DNA of 64,000 nt from an uncultured Prevotella sp. (GTDB lineage: Bacteria; Bacteroidota; Bacteroidia; Bacteroidales; Bacteroidaceae): contig CAKZVT010000030.1 of NCBI GenBank assembly GCA_937922435.1, positions 62,001 through 126,000 on the forward strand, written 5' to 3'. The stretch's first letter is position 1; each line of letters opens with the position of its first letter. The notes under the pieces were generated by a model. The model saw only the letters and a list, made by a program, of their open reading frames with translations. It was not told the DNA's origin and ran no database searches. Positions 44,161 through 52,572 of the stretch are shown here, in pieces. The position numbers and the translations under genes are program-made.

Positions 44161-44534
44161 ACCCACCCCAGCCCTCCCCAAGGGAGGGAGCTTGAAATGC
44201 CTTTAGCTGTGGCGTATTGGGCATATCAGGCTCATTTGTCTCATAGAACATAACCGCCGGTTCTGCAAAAGGCCGTCAATCGCATTGCAAAAGGCCGTCT
44301 TTTAGAGGCTAAAAGGCCACGTTTTGCACGGTAAAACACGGCAAACGGGCAAGTGGCTGACAGTCAGAGGGTTGGCAAAAGGCATGCAAGCGGCGTAAAG
44401 ACCGCCTTAAAATATATAAAATAATGTATAAAATCACCTGCAATTGCACATCCAGCTCCCTCCCTTGGGGAGGGTTGGGGTGGGTGTCTGCCCAATGTTG
44501 GGGTGGGTGTCTGCTCAATGTTGGGTGGGTGTCA
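44161..44534. repeat. G-rich inverted repeat pair enclosing a composite element
   Basis: Left copy 44161-44194, right copy 44454-44487 in reverse, followed by two extra partial copies of GGGGTGGGTGTCTGCCCAAT-like sequence to 44534. Inside lie a CATATCAGGCTCAT word and composite element copy 6. Confidence 0.7.
44265..44374 (+). repeat. 110-bp composite 22-mer element, copy 6
   Basis: Units at 44265, 44287, 44309 and 44331. Terminal 22-mer 44353-44374 within the palindrome GCAAG-tgg-CTGA-cag-TCAG-agg-GTTGG. The fourth unit has diverged. Confidence 0.8.
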
Positions 44535-44568
44535 GGTGGCTTTTGGATGGGTGTAAAATGACAATGCA

Positions 44569-45633
44569 ATGACCAAATCCCTTCTAACCCTTGCCGAGTC
44601 GAAGGCGTTACGCGGCATAGCCATACTCGGCATAATGCTCCATAACTACTGCCATTTCCTCGGTTTCGCCGTAAAGGAGAACGAATATACGTTCACGGCG
44701 GCCAAGCCCCGGATGCTGGCCGACAAGCTGTTGGCGCTCGACGGCGACCTGTTCGTCCACCTGATGTCGTTCTTCGGGCATTACGGCGTGCCCGTGTTCC
44801 TCTTCATAAGCGGTTTCGGCCTTGTCTGCAAGTATGAGCAAAGCACGCCGCAGAGGGTACGCGCCGTGCCCTTCGTGGGCTATCATTACCTGAAGCTGCT
44901 GCGCCTTATGTTTCTTGGCTACGTGGCGTTCGCCGTCGTCAGTTACCTGCATCCGCACGGTTACCACGGCTATACGCCGGGTCGCGTTGTGGCGCAGCTG
45001 CTCATGTACATCAACATACTGCCCGACCCCGACCACATAATCAAGCCCGGGCCCTACTGGTTCTTCGGCCTCATGCTCCAGCTTTACATCGTTTACCGCC
45101 TGCTTGTCTACCGGCAGAAGACGTCGAACGTCGTCGCGCTAATCGCAATATGCTGGGTGGCGCAGGCCATGTTCACGCCCGAGAGCGACCCGGGAGGCGC
45201 TACTCTCAACCGCATACGCTACAACTTCATCGGCGGTATGCTGCCTTTCGGCATGGGAGTGCTCTACGCCCGACATGGCAGGGAGCTGTCGCCGAGGGCT
45301 TACCTGGCCTTGGCCGCAGTGTCGGCGGCGGTCGTTTACTTCGGCAGTTTCGCCTTCCAGGCGTGGCTTTGGGTGCCGGCGTTCGTCGTCGTGGGCGCAG
45401 TAGCCACGGTGAAGCTAATCCCTGAAAAGGCGTTGACGCCGATGGTGTGGTTCGGGGCGATGTCGTCCGCGCTATTCGTGGTGCACCCCGTGACGCGTGA
45501 AATCATCATAAAGATGTCTTACCGGGGGCAGGTGTACACGGGACTCATCGTCTACGTCGTTGCGTCAATACTGCTGGCGTGGCTCTTCAAGCTCGCTTTC
45601 AGGTATATTCCGAAACCAAAACTAAGGCCATGA
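44569..45633 (+). CDS. Acyltransferase-3 family membrane protein
   Basis: 354 residues with about ten membrane segments. The N terminus shows the family pattern: LAESKALRGIAILGIMLHNYCHF (split), with the His of LHNY as the likely catalytic residue, and FGHYGVPVFLFISGFGLVCKY. Members O-acetylate or otherwise acylate surface sugars, or act as putative transporters. It overlaps the next gene, a second family member, by 4 bases (ATGA), so the two are made together and may modify the same surface glycan or different positions on it. Confidence 0.85.
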   Translation: MTKSLLTLAESKALRGIAILGIMLHNYCHFLGFAVKENEYTFTAAKPRMLADKLLALDGDLFVHLMSFFGHYGVPVFLFISGFGLVCKYEQSTPQRVRAVPFVGYHYLKLLRLMFLGYVAFAVVSYLHPHGYHGYTPGRVVAQLLMYINILPDPDHIIKPGPYWFFGLMLQLYIVYRLLVYRQKTSNVVALIAICWVAQAMFTPESDPGGATLNRIRYNFIGGMLPFGMGVLYARHGRELSPRAYLALAAVSAAVVYFGSFAFQAWLWVPAFVVVGAVATVKLIPEKALTPMVWFGAMSSALFVVHPVTREIIIKMSYRGQVYTGLIVYVVASILLAWLFKLAFRYIPKPKLRP

Positions 45634-46622
45634 AGAAACCAATCGAACTGTCGGACATAAGCCGCTACCGAGGCGAACTGATGGGGCTGGCGATGCTCTT
45701 CGTCATGTTTTTCCACGTTTGGCTGCCCAAGAGCAACCCCATGTACGGCCTCGTGCGCTGCGGCAACGTGGGTGTTGACATCTTCCTGCTGCTTAGTGGG
45801 GTGGGGCTTTGGTTCTCGTGGACTAAGAATCCGTCGCTGAAGCACTTTTTCAAGCGGCGCTACCTGCGCGTGTATCCTGCCTGGCTGGTCATTGCCTGCC
45901 TGTTTTACATACCTAATTATATAAACACTCCGGGCGGCGGTTACAGCCCCGACATACCCAACCTCGTGGCAAACATACTCGTGGGCTGGAGCTTTTGGCG
46001 CGTTGACGACCTCACGTTCTGGTTCGTTCCGTCAATCATGATGCTCTACACGTTCGCCCCTGCCTACATGACGCTCATACAGCGCCACCCTGCCTACCGC
46101 TGGACGCCAGTGCTGGCGATGGTCTTGGCCGTAATGGTGCAGTATTATCCGCCCGTTCACCAGGCCGTAGGCCACCTCGAAATCTTTTTCAGCCGCATAC
46201 CAATTTTCCTCATAGGACTTAACCTCGGGGCGTGGGTGAAGGAGCGGCGCACCATTGACGGACAGGCCGTATGGCTCTTCGTGCTGGCTTTCGTCATGAG
46301 CCTTGCAATGTGCGTCGAGTTCGAAGAGGCGTGGCGCGGCCGCTTCCCACTGTTCCTGGAGCGCATGGTCTACATACCGCTCACTATCTCCGCCGTGGTG
46401 CTGCTTGCCCTGGCGTTGCGCCATACGCCGCAGCGTGTGCGCCGTGCGCTGGCCTTTGTGGGGACAGTCAGCCTCGAGCTGTACCTCATACACATACAGT
46501 TCGTCCTGAAATACATATCCCCTTACCGCCTCGGCTACTGCCTCACGGTGCTGCTAATGCTCGCCGTGTCGCTTGTGCTGGCGTGGGTTTTGCACAAGGT
46601 CTTAGGGAAAATAACGGGTTGA
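45630..46622 (+). CDS. Acyltransferase-3 family membrane protein, second copy
   Basis: 330 residues from ATG 45630 (MKKPIELSDISRYRGELMGL). An in-frame ATG at 45579 would overlap the previous gene by 55 bases and is unlikely. About ten membrane segments. Family pattern RYRGELMGLAMLFVMFFHVW with the likely catalytic His, and GNVGVDIFLLLSGVGLWFSW. Only distantly similar to the preceding copy, so this is not a recent duplication. Co-translated through the ATGA overlap. Confidence 0.85.
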   Translation: MKKPIELSDISRYRGELMGLAMLFVMFFHVWLPKSNPMYGLVRCGNVGVDIFLLLSGVGLWFSWTKNPSLKHFFKRRYLRVYPAWLVIACLFYIPNYINTPGGGYSPDIPNLVANILVGWSFWRVDDLTFWFVPSIMMLYTFAPAYMTLIQRHPAYRWTPVLAMVLAVMVQYYPPVHQAVGHLEIFFSRIPIFLIGLNLGAWVKERRTIDGQAVWLFVLAFVMSLAMCVEFEEAWRGRFPLFLERMVYIPLTISAVVLLALALRHTPQRVRRALAFVGTVSLELYLIHIQFVLKYISPYRLGYCLTVLLMLAVSLVLAWVLHKVLGKITG

Positions 46623-46706
46623 ACACCCACCACACAGCCTCCTAACACCCACCCCAGCCCTCCCAAAGGGAGGGGGCTTGATGTGCTTCGTAGGATGTAC
46701 GGGTTT

Positions 46707-46838
46707 GCAAAAGACGGCAAATCGCGATGTAAAAGGCCGTGAATTGCAATGCAAAAGGTGGCCTTTTGGAGGCTAAAAGACGGTCTTTTGGAGGCTAAAA
46801 GGCGGCATATTGGAAAGTGATTGACAATCAGGCGGTTA
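46707..46838 (+). repeat. Composite 22-mer element, copy 7 (five units plus terminal, 132 bp)
   Basis: Units at 46707, 46729, 46751, 46773 and 46795. The terminal 22-mer 46817-46838 carries ATTGA-caa-TCAG-gcg-GTTAG. One unit more than the standard copy, consistent with unit duplication: units 3-5 share the GGAGG linker. Confidence 0.8.
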
Positions 46839-46857
46839 GCCATGCCGCGTCAATGGC

Positions 46858-46930
46858 GCGTCAGGCTCATTAGGCTTATCAGGCATATTAGGCCCAATAA
46901 GCCCGATAAGCCTAATAAGCCTGATACGTC
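46858..46930. repeat. Hairpin of CTTATCAGGCATATTAGGC words
   Basis: Left half GCGTCAGGCTCATTAGGCTT ... and right half ... AATAAGCCTGATACGTC pair over about 35 bases with some mismatches. Largest member of this word family in the window. Confidence 0.65.
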
Positions 46931-47040
46931 AATGCCGCGTACCTGCCATCAAAAGCATTCCAAGCTCCCTCCCTTCGGGAGGGTTGGGGTGGGTGTTTGG
47001 AGGTGGCCGGGTGGGTGTCAGTTATTGAATTTATTGGAAT

Positions 47041-47925
47041 ATGAACAACATTATACGATTAATCCGTCCGCAGCAGTGGATAAAAAACGTATTCGTGATG
47101 GTGCCGATGTTCTTCGGCGGCAGCCTGCTCGACGTGGCCGACATACGCGCTTCGCTGCTGGCGTTTCTGGCGTTCAGCTTCACGGCGTCGTCGGTGTACT
47201 GCTTCAACGACATCAACGACGTTGAGGCCGACCGCCGCCATCCTGTGAAGTGCCGCCGTCCGGTGGCGTCCGGGGCGGTGTCGGTGGGTGCGGCGCGCGC
47301 CCTTATGGCGTTGATGCTGCTGCTGGCGGCCGCTGTCACAGCACTGGTGGGCGACCTGCGGCATGTGCTCCAAGTGGGCGGCGTGCTGCTGTTTTACTAT
47401 GTAATGAATCTCTGCTACTGTGCCAAGCTGAAGCAATACGCCATCGTCGATGTGTGCATCGTGGCCTTCGGCTTTGTGTTGAGGGTGCTCGTCGGGGGCT
47501 TCGCCACCGACATAACGCCGAGCAAGTGGCTGGTGCTGATGACGTTCCTGCTCACGCTTTTCCTGTCGTTCGCCAAGCGCAGGGACGACGTGCTGCGCAT
47601 GAACGAGACGGGAGTGCCGCCGCGCAAGAACACCATACGCTACAACCTCACGTTCATCAACCAGGCAATCACCATCACGGCCACCGTCACGCTGGTGTGT
47701 TATATCATGTACACCGTGTCGCCCGAGGTTACCGGGCGCATCGGTTCCGACATGCTTTACCTCACCTCCGTGTTAGTCCTGCTCGGCCTGCTGCGCTACA
47801 TGCAGCTGACCGTCGTCGACGAGAAGAGCGGCGACCCCACGCGCATGATGCTGCACGACAGGTTCACCCAGCTCGTAGTCGTAGCCTGGGCGCTCGTCTT
47901 CGCAGTGCTGTTGTATGTCAAATAA
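47041..47925 (+). CDS. UbiA-family decaprenyl-phosphate phosphoribosyltransferase-like protein
   Basis: 294 residues, about eight to nine membrane segments. The start IIRLIRPQQWIKNVFVMVPMFF and the Asp-rich motif CFNDINDVEADRRHPVKCRRP (split; NDxxDxxxD) match the UbiA subgroup of DPPR synthase, which transfers phosphoribose from PRPP to a polyprenyl phosphate. In mycobacteria this feeds arabinan synthesis. It is followed by a HAD phosphatase and a DUF6080 membrane protein, which could act on the product. Confidence 0.85.
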   Translation: MNNIIRLIRPQQWIKNVFVMVPMFFGGSLLDVADIRASLLAFLAFSFTASSVYCFNDINDVEADRRHPVKCRRPVASGAVSVGAARALMALMLLLAAAVTALVGDLRHVLQVGGVLLFYYVMNLCYCAKLKQYAIVDVCIVAFGFVLRVLVGGFATDITPSKWLVLMTFLLTLFLSFAKRRDDVLRMNETGVPPRKNTIRYNLTFINQAITITATVTLVCYIMYTVSPEVTGRIGSDMLYLTSVLVLLGLLRYMQLTVVDEKSGDPTRMMLHDRFTQLVVVAWALVFAVLLYVK

Positions 47926-47932
47926 AATAGCG

Positions 47933-48050
47933 ACACCCACCCCAACCCTCCCCAAGGGAGGGAGCTTGATGTGCTTTTCAATGCTGCATGGATTGGGGAA
48001 AAAGACAATAACTAACCATACTCCCTCCCTCGGGAGGGCTGGGTGGGGCT
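47933..48050. repeat. G-rich inverted repeat pair between the UbiA and HAD genes
   Basis: Left copy 47933-47969 (ACACCCACCCCAACCCTCCC ... GGGAGGGAGCTTG) and right copy 48020-48050 in reverse. They are separated by about 50 bases. Confidence 0.7.
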
Positions 48051-48072
48051 CGTTTTTAGTTCTAATTAGATT

Positions 48073-48693
48073 ATGACCGACTTCGACATAAGCAAATATC
48101 CGCTCGGGGCAATCCATGCTTTCGACTTCGACGGCACGCTCACGCGCCGCGACACGCTCATAGAGTTCATACGTTTCGCCAAGGGAGACAAGGCTTTCCT
48201 GCTTTGCTTTCTGCGCTATTCGCCGCTCTTGGTGCTGATGAAGATGGGGCTGTACCCCAACTGGAAGGCCAAGCAACGCGTGTTCTCGCACTGCTTCAAG
48301 GGCATGGCTGTCGACACGTTCAACTCGCTTTGCGTGCGCTTCGCCCGTGCCAAGGCCGGCCTTATGCGGCCCAAAGGCATACGGAAAATACAGGATGTGC
48401 TGGCCGAAGGCGGCAAGGTGGTGGTCGTCAGTGCGAGCGTCAACAACTGGGTAGAGCCGTTTTTCGACGGCATCGGCGGTGTCTACGTCGTCGGGACAAT
48501 GGTGGAAGAGCGCGGAGGCGTGCTCACTGGCCGCTTCCTTACCAAGAACTGCTACGGCGAAGAGAAGGTAAACCGCCTGCTCCAGCTCTTCCCCGAGCGC
48601 ACGCAATACTGGCTTACGGCCTACGGCGACAGCCAGGGCGACGCGCAACTGCTCGACTTTGCCAACGAGGCGTACTACAAACCGTTCAAGTAA
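48073..48693 (+). CDS. HAD-IB family phosphatase
   Basis: 206 residues. HAD motif I FDFDGTLTRRDT at about residues 17-28, motif II VVVSASVNNWVEPF (Ser), motif III Lys region FLTKNCYGEEKVNRL and motif IV TAYGDSQGDAQLL (Asp-Asp pattern GDSxxD). Close to the SerB-like IB group with a helical cap. Next to the UbiA protein it could remove the 5-phosphate from decaprenyl-phosphoryl-5-phosphoribose, the role of a separate phosphatase in mycobacteria. This is an inference from context. Confidence 0.85.
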   Translation: MTDFDISKYPLGAIHAFDFDGTLTRRDTLIEFIRFAKGDKAFLLCFLRYSPLLVLMKMGLYPNWKAKQRVFSHCFKGMAVDTFNSLCVRFARAKAGLMRPKGIRKIQDVLAEGGKVVVVSASVNNWVEPFFDGIGGVYVVGTMVEERGGVLTGRFLTKNCYGEEKVNRLLQLFPERTQYWLTAYGDSQGDAQLLDFANEAYYKPFK

Positions 48694-48800
48694 TTCATAA
48701 TTCTTAATTCATAATTCATAATTCATAATGAGACGGTTGCTGCTTTGCACTCTCCTGCATTCCCTGTATTCGCAGAACTCCCAGTCCTCCCACATCTCCC
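48693..48800. repeat. AATTCATAATTCTTAATTCAT simple repeat and CT-rich stretch
   Basis: Four AATTCATA/TTAATTCATA words at 48693-48731, overlapping the HAD gene stop, then a CT-rich stretch (CTCCTGCATTCCC ... CTCCCAGTCCTCCC) up to the next gene. No promoter box is evident. Confidence 0.5.
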
Positions 48801-48816
48801 ATAAAACGAATAACCT

Positions 48817-50253
48817 ATGAAAAAGCTTCTAAGACTGTTCAAAGTAAGCCGCGAAGAGTGGCTCGCGTCAGCCCTTATGCTGCTGGTTACGGTGTCATTG
48901 CACATCCTCGTAATAGCGCGTTACTTCGACTTGTTCACCCAAACAGGGCGAGGCCACTGGACTGTGTTCATCAAGAACTTCACAGTGTCGGGCTTCGACC
49001 CCATCACTTACTCCGTGGTGACGTACTGGGACACCGCCTACAACGTCTACCGCCACCCCCTGCTGGCGTTCATGGCATGGCCGTTATCCATGCTTGACAA
49101 GTGGCTTATGGAGCTGACGGGTGTCAACCTGGTGCAGTTCATAGTGGCTGTGCCGCTGCTGTTGTGCGCCTTTTACACGTTCGTCTTCATGTACCGCACG
49201 TTCAGGGACATCGTCCGCCTGCGCGCTTTTGACTCGGCTGTGCTCTCGACGATGCTCTTTTCGTTCGCATACGCAATGGTGTCGGCCGTGGTGCCCGACC
49301 ATTTCTGCGTCTCGATGTTCCTACTTGTCTTCACAGTTTACGTTTCCGGCAGGAAGATACAGGATGGTTCGCAGTTCAAAATATGGCAGACGGTGGTGCT
49401 GTTCTTAGCCACTGCCGGCGTGACACTTAGCAACGGAGTAAAGACTTACATATATTCGCTCTTTACGAACGGGCGCAAATTCTTCAGACCTAAATACTTC
49501 CTGTTTGCCGTCTTGCTGCCTGCGGCGCTTATCTGGGGCTTCGCCCGTTGGGAATACCGCACCTTTGTGCTGCCCAAGGAGAAGGCGCGCCACGAGTTGC
49601 GGGCAGCCAAGAAGGCCGAGGCGCGCCAGCGTGCGTTCAACGCTTTCCGTGACACTACGTCGCTGAAAGACAGCGCCTTGATAGCCAAGGCGTTCGACCG
49701 GGAGATGCGCATGCGTGCGGAGGCGGCAGCCAAGAGCCGCCGTAGCAGTGCGAAAGCCCGGCATACGGGTAAGCCTATGGCTGAAGGCGAGTTCATGCAG
49801 TGGACCGACGCCACCACGTCGCGTGCCGCAACGGCGGTGGAAAACCTGTTCGGCGAGTCCATCCAGTTGCACAAAGACCATCTGCTTGGCGACACTTTGC
49901 GCAGCCGTCCGGTGATAGTGCGCTACCGTTGGGCTGTTAACTACATCGTCGAGGGGCTCGTCGTGCTGCTGTTTGCTGCCGGTATATGGTGCGGCCGGCG
50001 GTCGCGCTTCATGTGGATGGTGCTTTGCGGCATGGCGTTCGACATGGCTTTGCACATGGGTTTGGGCTTCGGCATCAACGAGGTGTACATCATGTCGGCC
50101 CACTGGCTGTTCGCATTGCCCATAGCCATAGGCTTCCTTGTCAAGGCGGCGGAAGGCCGCAAGTGGGAGGAATGGCTGCGCAAGCTGCTCGTCGGGCTTA
50201 CGGTGTGGCTCATGGTGTACAACTTCGTGCTGTTCGCCAAGTATCTGTTATAG
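48817..50253 (+). CDS. DUF6080-type integral membrane protein
   Basis: 478 residues with about ten membrane segments (first at about 15-36, EEWLASALMLLVTVSLHILVI). The N-terminal loop VSGFDPITYSVVTYWDTAYNVYRHPLLAFM resembles the first loop of GT-C type glycosyltransferases. A soluble basic insert (about 255-345, KARHELRAAKKAEARQRAF) separates two membrane halves. I recognise it only as a Bacteroidetes family of unknown function. Following UbiA and HAD genes, it could be a polyprenyl-phosphate-sugar-dependent transferase; the context is suggestive but there is no proof. Confidence 0.65.
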   Translation: MKKLLRLFKVSREEWLASALMLLVTVSLHILVIARYFDLFTQTGRGHWTVFIKNFTVSGFDPITYSVVTYWDTAYNVYRHPLLAFMAWPLSMLDKWLMELTGVNLVQFIVAVPLLLCAFYTFVFMYRTFRDIVRLRAFDSAVLSTMLFSFAYAMVSAVVPDHFCVSMFLLVFTVYVSGRKIQDGSQFKIWQTVVLFLATAGVTLSNGVKTYIYSLFTNGRKFFRPKYFLFAVLLPAALIWGFARWEYRTFVLPKEKARHELRAAKKAEARQRAFNAFRDTTSLKDSALIAKAFDREMRMRAEAAAKSRRSSAKARHTGKPMAEGEFMQWTDATTSRAATAVENLFGESIQLHKDHLLGDTLRSRPVIVRYRWAVNYIVEGLVVLLFAAGIWCGRRSRFMWMVLCGMAFDMALHMGLGFGINEVYIMSAHWLFALPIAIGFLVKAAEGRKWEEWLRKLLVGLTVWLMVYNFVLFAKYLL

Positions 50254-50294
50254 GCCGCAACGGGGCGGACGGGCCGCATCGGGCTTGCCTGTCG

Positions 50295-50336
50295 CCTCGG
50301 CTTATATGGCTTATTAGCCTTATCAGGCTTATTGTT
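50295..50336. repeat. GGCTTATTAGCCTTATCAGG repeat
   Basis: Run of GGCTTAT words (CGGCTTATATGGCTTATTAG ...) just before the glycosyltransferase gene at 50362. Same word family as 46858-46930. Confidence 0.5.
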
Positions 50337-50361
50337 TTTTATTCAAAGAAGGTGCTTGTTT

Positions 50362-51321
50362 ATGAAAATATCCGTGTTAGTTCCCGTTTACGGGGTGGAG
50401 AAATATATAGGGCGTTGTGCCGAGTCGCTGTTCGGACAGACGTACAAGGACATCGAGTTCGTGTTCGTTGACGACTGTTCGCCCGACCGTTCGGCCGAAA
50501 TCATGCGCTCTGTCGTAGCCCGGCATCCCGAAGTGGAGGGCCGTGTACGCATCATACGGCACGAGCGCAACAGCGGTCTTGCCGCCGCGAGACGCACCGC
50601 GCTTGCCGCCGCGACGGGCGACTGCGTGCTGCATATCGACAGCGACGACTACCTGCCGCCGCAAGCCGTCGAGACGCTTGCCGGCCGCATGGCGGCCACT
50701 GGCGCCGACATGGTGGACGGGGCGTGGCTAAGGGTGATGCCCGACGGCTCTACAAGCCTGATGCCTCCGTGCCGCGTGGCGCGCAAGGAGAGGTATCTGG
50801 CCATGATGCTGTGCCAGAACGTAGTGGCGCACAACCTCTGCGGACGCCTCATAAGACGCAGCATTTACACCGCGAACGGCATCGACAATGTGCCAGGCGT
50901 TGACAACGCCGAGGACTATTCGGTCACTCCGCGCCTGCTGTTCTATTCCAGCCGGGCTTTCGTTGACGATGTTGTTTATTGTTACAGCGACGAAAACGCA
51001 TCGTCGTACACGCACACCGTGTCGCTGCGCAACCTCCGCTCGTACCTCATGGCCTGCCGCGTGGTGCTCGACTTTTTCACCAAGCGCGACACGGAGAGGC
51101 GTTACCTTACGGGCTTGCAGTTCGGTATGGTGAACGCGATGCGCATAACACGCAGCTCGGGCTACGGCTTCGCTCCGTTCGACGAGCTGCTCGGCTACCG
51201 TCCGCGCGGCGTGCTTTTCCGACTGATGGCCGCCCTTTTCCGCGGCCGTTGTCCGTATGCGGTGGCAAATTTCGCTTACCTTTTGGCAAGGAGAATATAC
51301 ATATCGCTGCTCCGATTGTAA
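50362..51321 (+). CDS. Family 2 glycosyltransferase
   Basis: 319 residues from ATG 50362 (MKISVLVPVYGVEKYIGRC); an in-frame start 30 bases earlier is unlikely. GT-A fold: VLVPVYGVEKYIGRCAESLF, VFVDDCSPDRS, GDCVLHIDSDDYLPP (DxD as DSDD, about residues 93-97). Cytoplasmic with basic C-terminal helices. It probably adds a sugar to an O-antigen or capsule repeat unit together with the next three genes. Confidence 0.92.
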   Translation: MKISVLVPVYGVEKYIGRCAESLFGQTYKDIEFVFVDDCSPDRSAEIMRSVVARHPEVEGRVRIIRHERNSGLAAARRTALAAATGDCVLHIDSDDYLPPQAVETLAGRMAATGADMVDGAWLRVMPDGSTSLMPPCRVARKERYLAMMLCQNVVAHNLCGRLIRRSIYTANGIDNVPGVDNAEDYSVTPRLLFYSSRAFVDDVVYCYSDENASSYTHTVSLRNLRSYLMACRVVLDFFTKRDTERRYLTGLQFGMVNAMRITRSSGYGFAPFDELLGYRPRGVLFRLMAALFRGRCPYAVANFAYLLARRIYISLLRL

Positions 51322-51442
51322 CTTCTTGATATTCAGTGTGTTGTAAAACGCGTTGCAAAAGGCCGTCTTTTAGCTTCTAAAAGACGGCCTTTTGGCGTGT
51401 AAAAGACGGCCTTTTACAATGCGGAATGTGGCCTTTTGGAAA
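51318..51442 (-). repeat. Composite 22-mer element, copy 8 (minus orientation)
   Basis: Terminal part at 51318-51339 (GTAAC-ttc-TTGA-tat-TCAG-tgt-GTTGT) overlaps the stop of the upstream glycosyltransferase gene. After 15 extra bases come four units at 51355, 51377, 51399 and 51421. Its far end lies about 10 bases from the next gene's -7 box. Confidence 0.8.
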
Positions 51443-51451
51443 ATAATGATT

Positions 51452-51460
51452 ACCTTTGCC
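51452..51460 (+). promoter_or_regulatory. -7 element TACCTTTGC for the GT4 gene
   Basis: TACCTTTGC in ATGATTACCTTTGCCC, about 13 bases before ATG 51473. The fourth 22-mer unit covers the place where the -33 element should be. Confidence 0.6.
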
Positions 51461-51472
51461 CATGATAAAGTC

Positions 51473-52567
51473 ATGAAAAAGGTATTCCACATAGTAACGC
51501 ATTTCGATGTCGGCGGAGCCGAGCGCGTGGCTGTCAACATAGCCAAGTCGCGCACGGAAGGCTATGAATATCACATTGTCGAGCTGCTGCGTGCCAATTC
51601 GCAGTTCACAAAGGTGTTCATAAAGGAGCTTGACGAGGCCGGCATACGCTATCACCGTGCCCACGTGCCGCCAATAAGGTTTCACTACGTGTTCGAGCGT
51701 TTGGCCGCCGTAGTGTTCCCCCTGTGGTTCGTTCCGCTGTTCCTGAAGCACCGTCCTGCCGCCATACACTCTCACACGGAGATGCCCGACCTGGCTGTGT
51801 GGTGGCTGTTCACCCTTTTTCCCGGCCTGCTTAAAGGCTGCAAGGTGGTGCGCACAATACACAACACCGTGCTGTGGACTGGGCTGAAGAAGACCGGCCG
51901 CCGCGTGGAACGCTTTTTCATGCGCCATGCCTGCAACGTGGCTATATCCGTGTCGGTGCGCGACAATTACGCCAAAGAATACGGACAGACGCCTCCCATA
52001 ATATATAATGGCGTGGCGGAGACCATCCAAAAACCTTACGAAGAGGGACTGTCTTCAAGTATAAACATACTCTTCGCAGGCCGTTTCGAGCCGCAGAAGG
52101 GCATAAGCACCCTCATAGAGGTAGTGAAACGGCTGAAAGACGACCGTCGGCTGCACTTTTATATAGTGGGCGACGGCAGTCTCCGTGCTGACATCGAGCG
52201 TGAACTCGGAAATCAGGAAAATGTCACTTTGCATGCTCCCATATATGGTTTGGCCGCCTATCTGTCATCGTTCGACTACATGTTCATGCCTTCCGAGTTT
52301 GAAGGACTTAGCATAATGTCAATCGAAGCGAGCCTCGCCGGCCTGCCGGTCATTGCCAACAGCTGCCCTGGACTGCGCGACACGCTGCCTCCAGACTGGC
52401 CTTTGGCCGTGACGGGGAACAGCATCGACAGCTACATGGACATCTTCAAGAACCTCGAAAAGCGTGCGAATGGCAATGCTTTAAGCAAAGAAGCTATGCT
52501 GTTCGCAAAAGAAATGTTTGGCATCAGGCGCATGCAGGAAGCGTATGAGGAGTTGTATAAGGGCTGA
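51473..52567 (+). CDS. Family 4 (GT-B) glycosyltransferase
   Basis: 364 residues from ATG 51473 (MKKVFHIVTHFDVGGAERVA). The frame is open upstream through the repeat but the promoter box lies just before 51473. GT-B marks: HFDVGGAERVAVNIAKS, HSHTEMPDLA, INILFAGRFEPQKGISTLI (about 195), and the EX7E nucleotide-sugar motif in PSEFEGLSIMSIEASLAG (about 275-295). Predicted retaining transferase of surface polysaccharide synthesis. It is followed after 5 bases by the next gene. Confidence 0.92.
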   Translation: MKKVFHIVTHFDVGGAERVAVNIAKSRTEGYEYHIVELLRANSQFTKVFIKELDEAGIRYHRAHVPPIRFHYVFERLAAVVFPLWFVPLFLKHRPAAIHSHTEMPDLAVWWLFTLFPGLLKGCKVVRTIHNTVLWTGLKKTGRRVERFFMRHACNVAISVSVRDNYAKEYGQTPPIIYNGVAETIQKPYEEGLSSSINILFAGRFEPQKGISTLIEVVKRLKDDRRLHFYIVGDGSLRADIERELGNQENVTLHAPIYGLAAYLSSFDYMFMPSEFEGLSIMSIEASLAGLPVIANSCPGLRDTLPPDWPLAVTGNSIDSYMDIFKNLEKRANGNALSKEAMLFAKEMFGIRRMQEAYEELYKG

Positions 52568-52572
52568 AAACA

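Larger units (their letters stand above)
46622..47019. repeat. G-rich inverted repeat pair enclosing composite element 7
   Basis: Left copy 46622-46680 (with an extra ACACCCACCACACAGCCTCC lead) and right copy 46961-47019 in reverse with an extra GGCCGGGTGGGTGTC tail. Between them lie composite element 7 and a hairpin of TTAGGCTTATCAGGC words. Confidence 0.7.
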
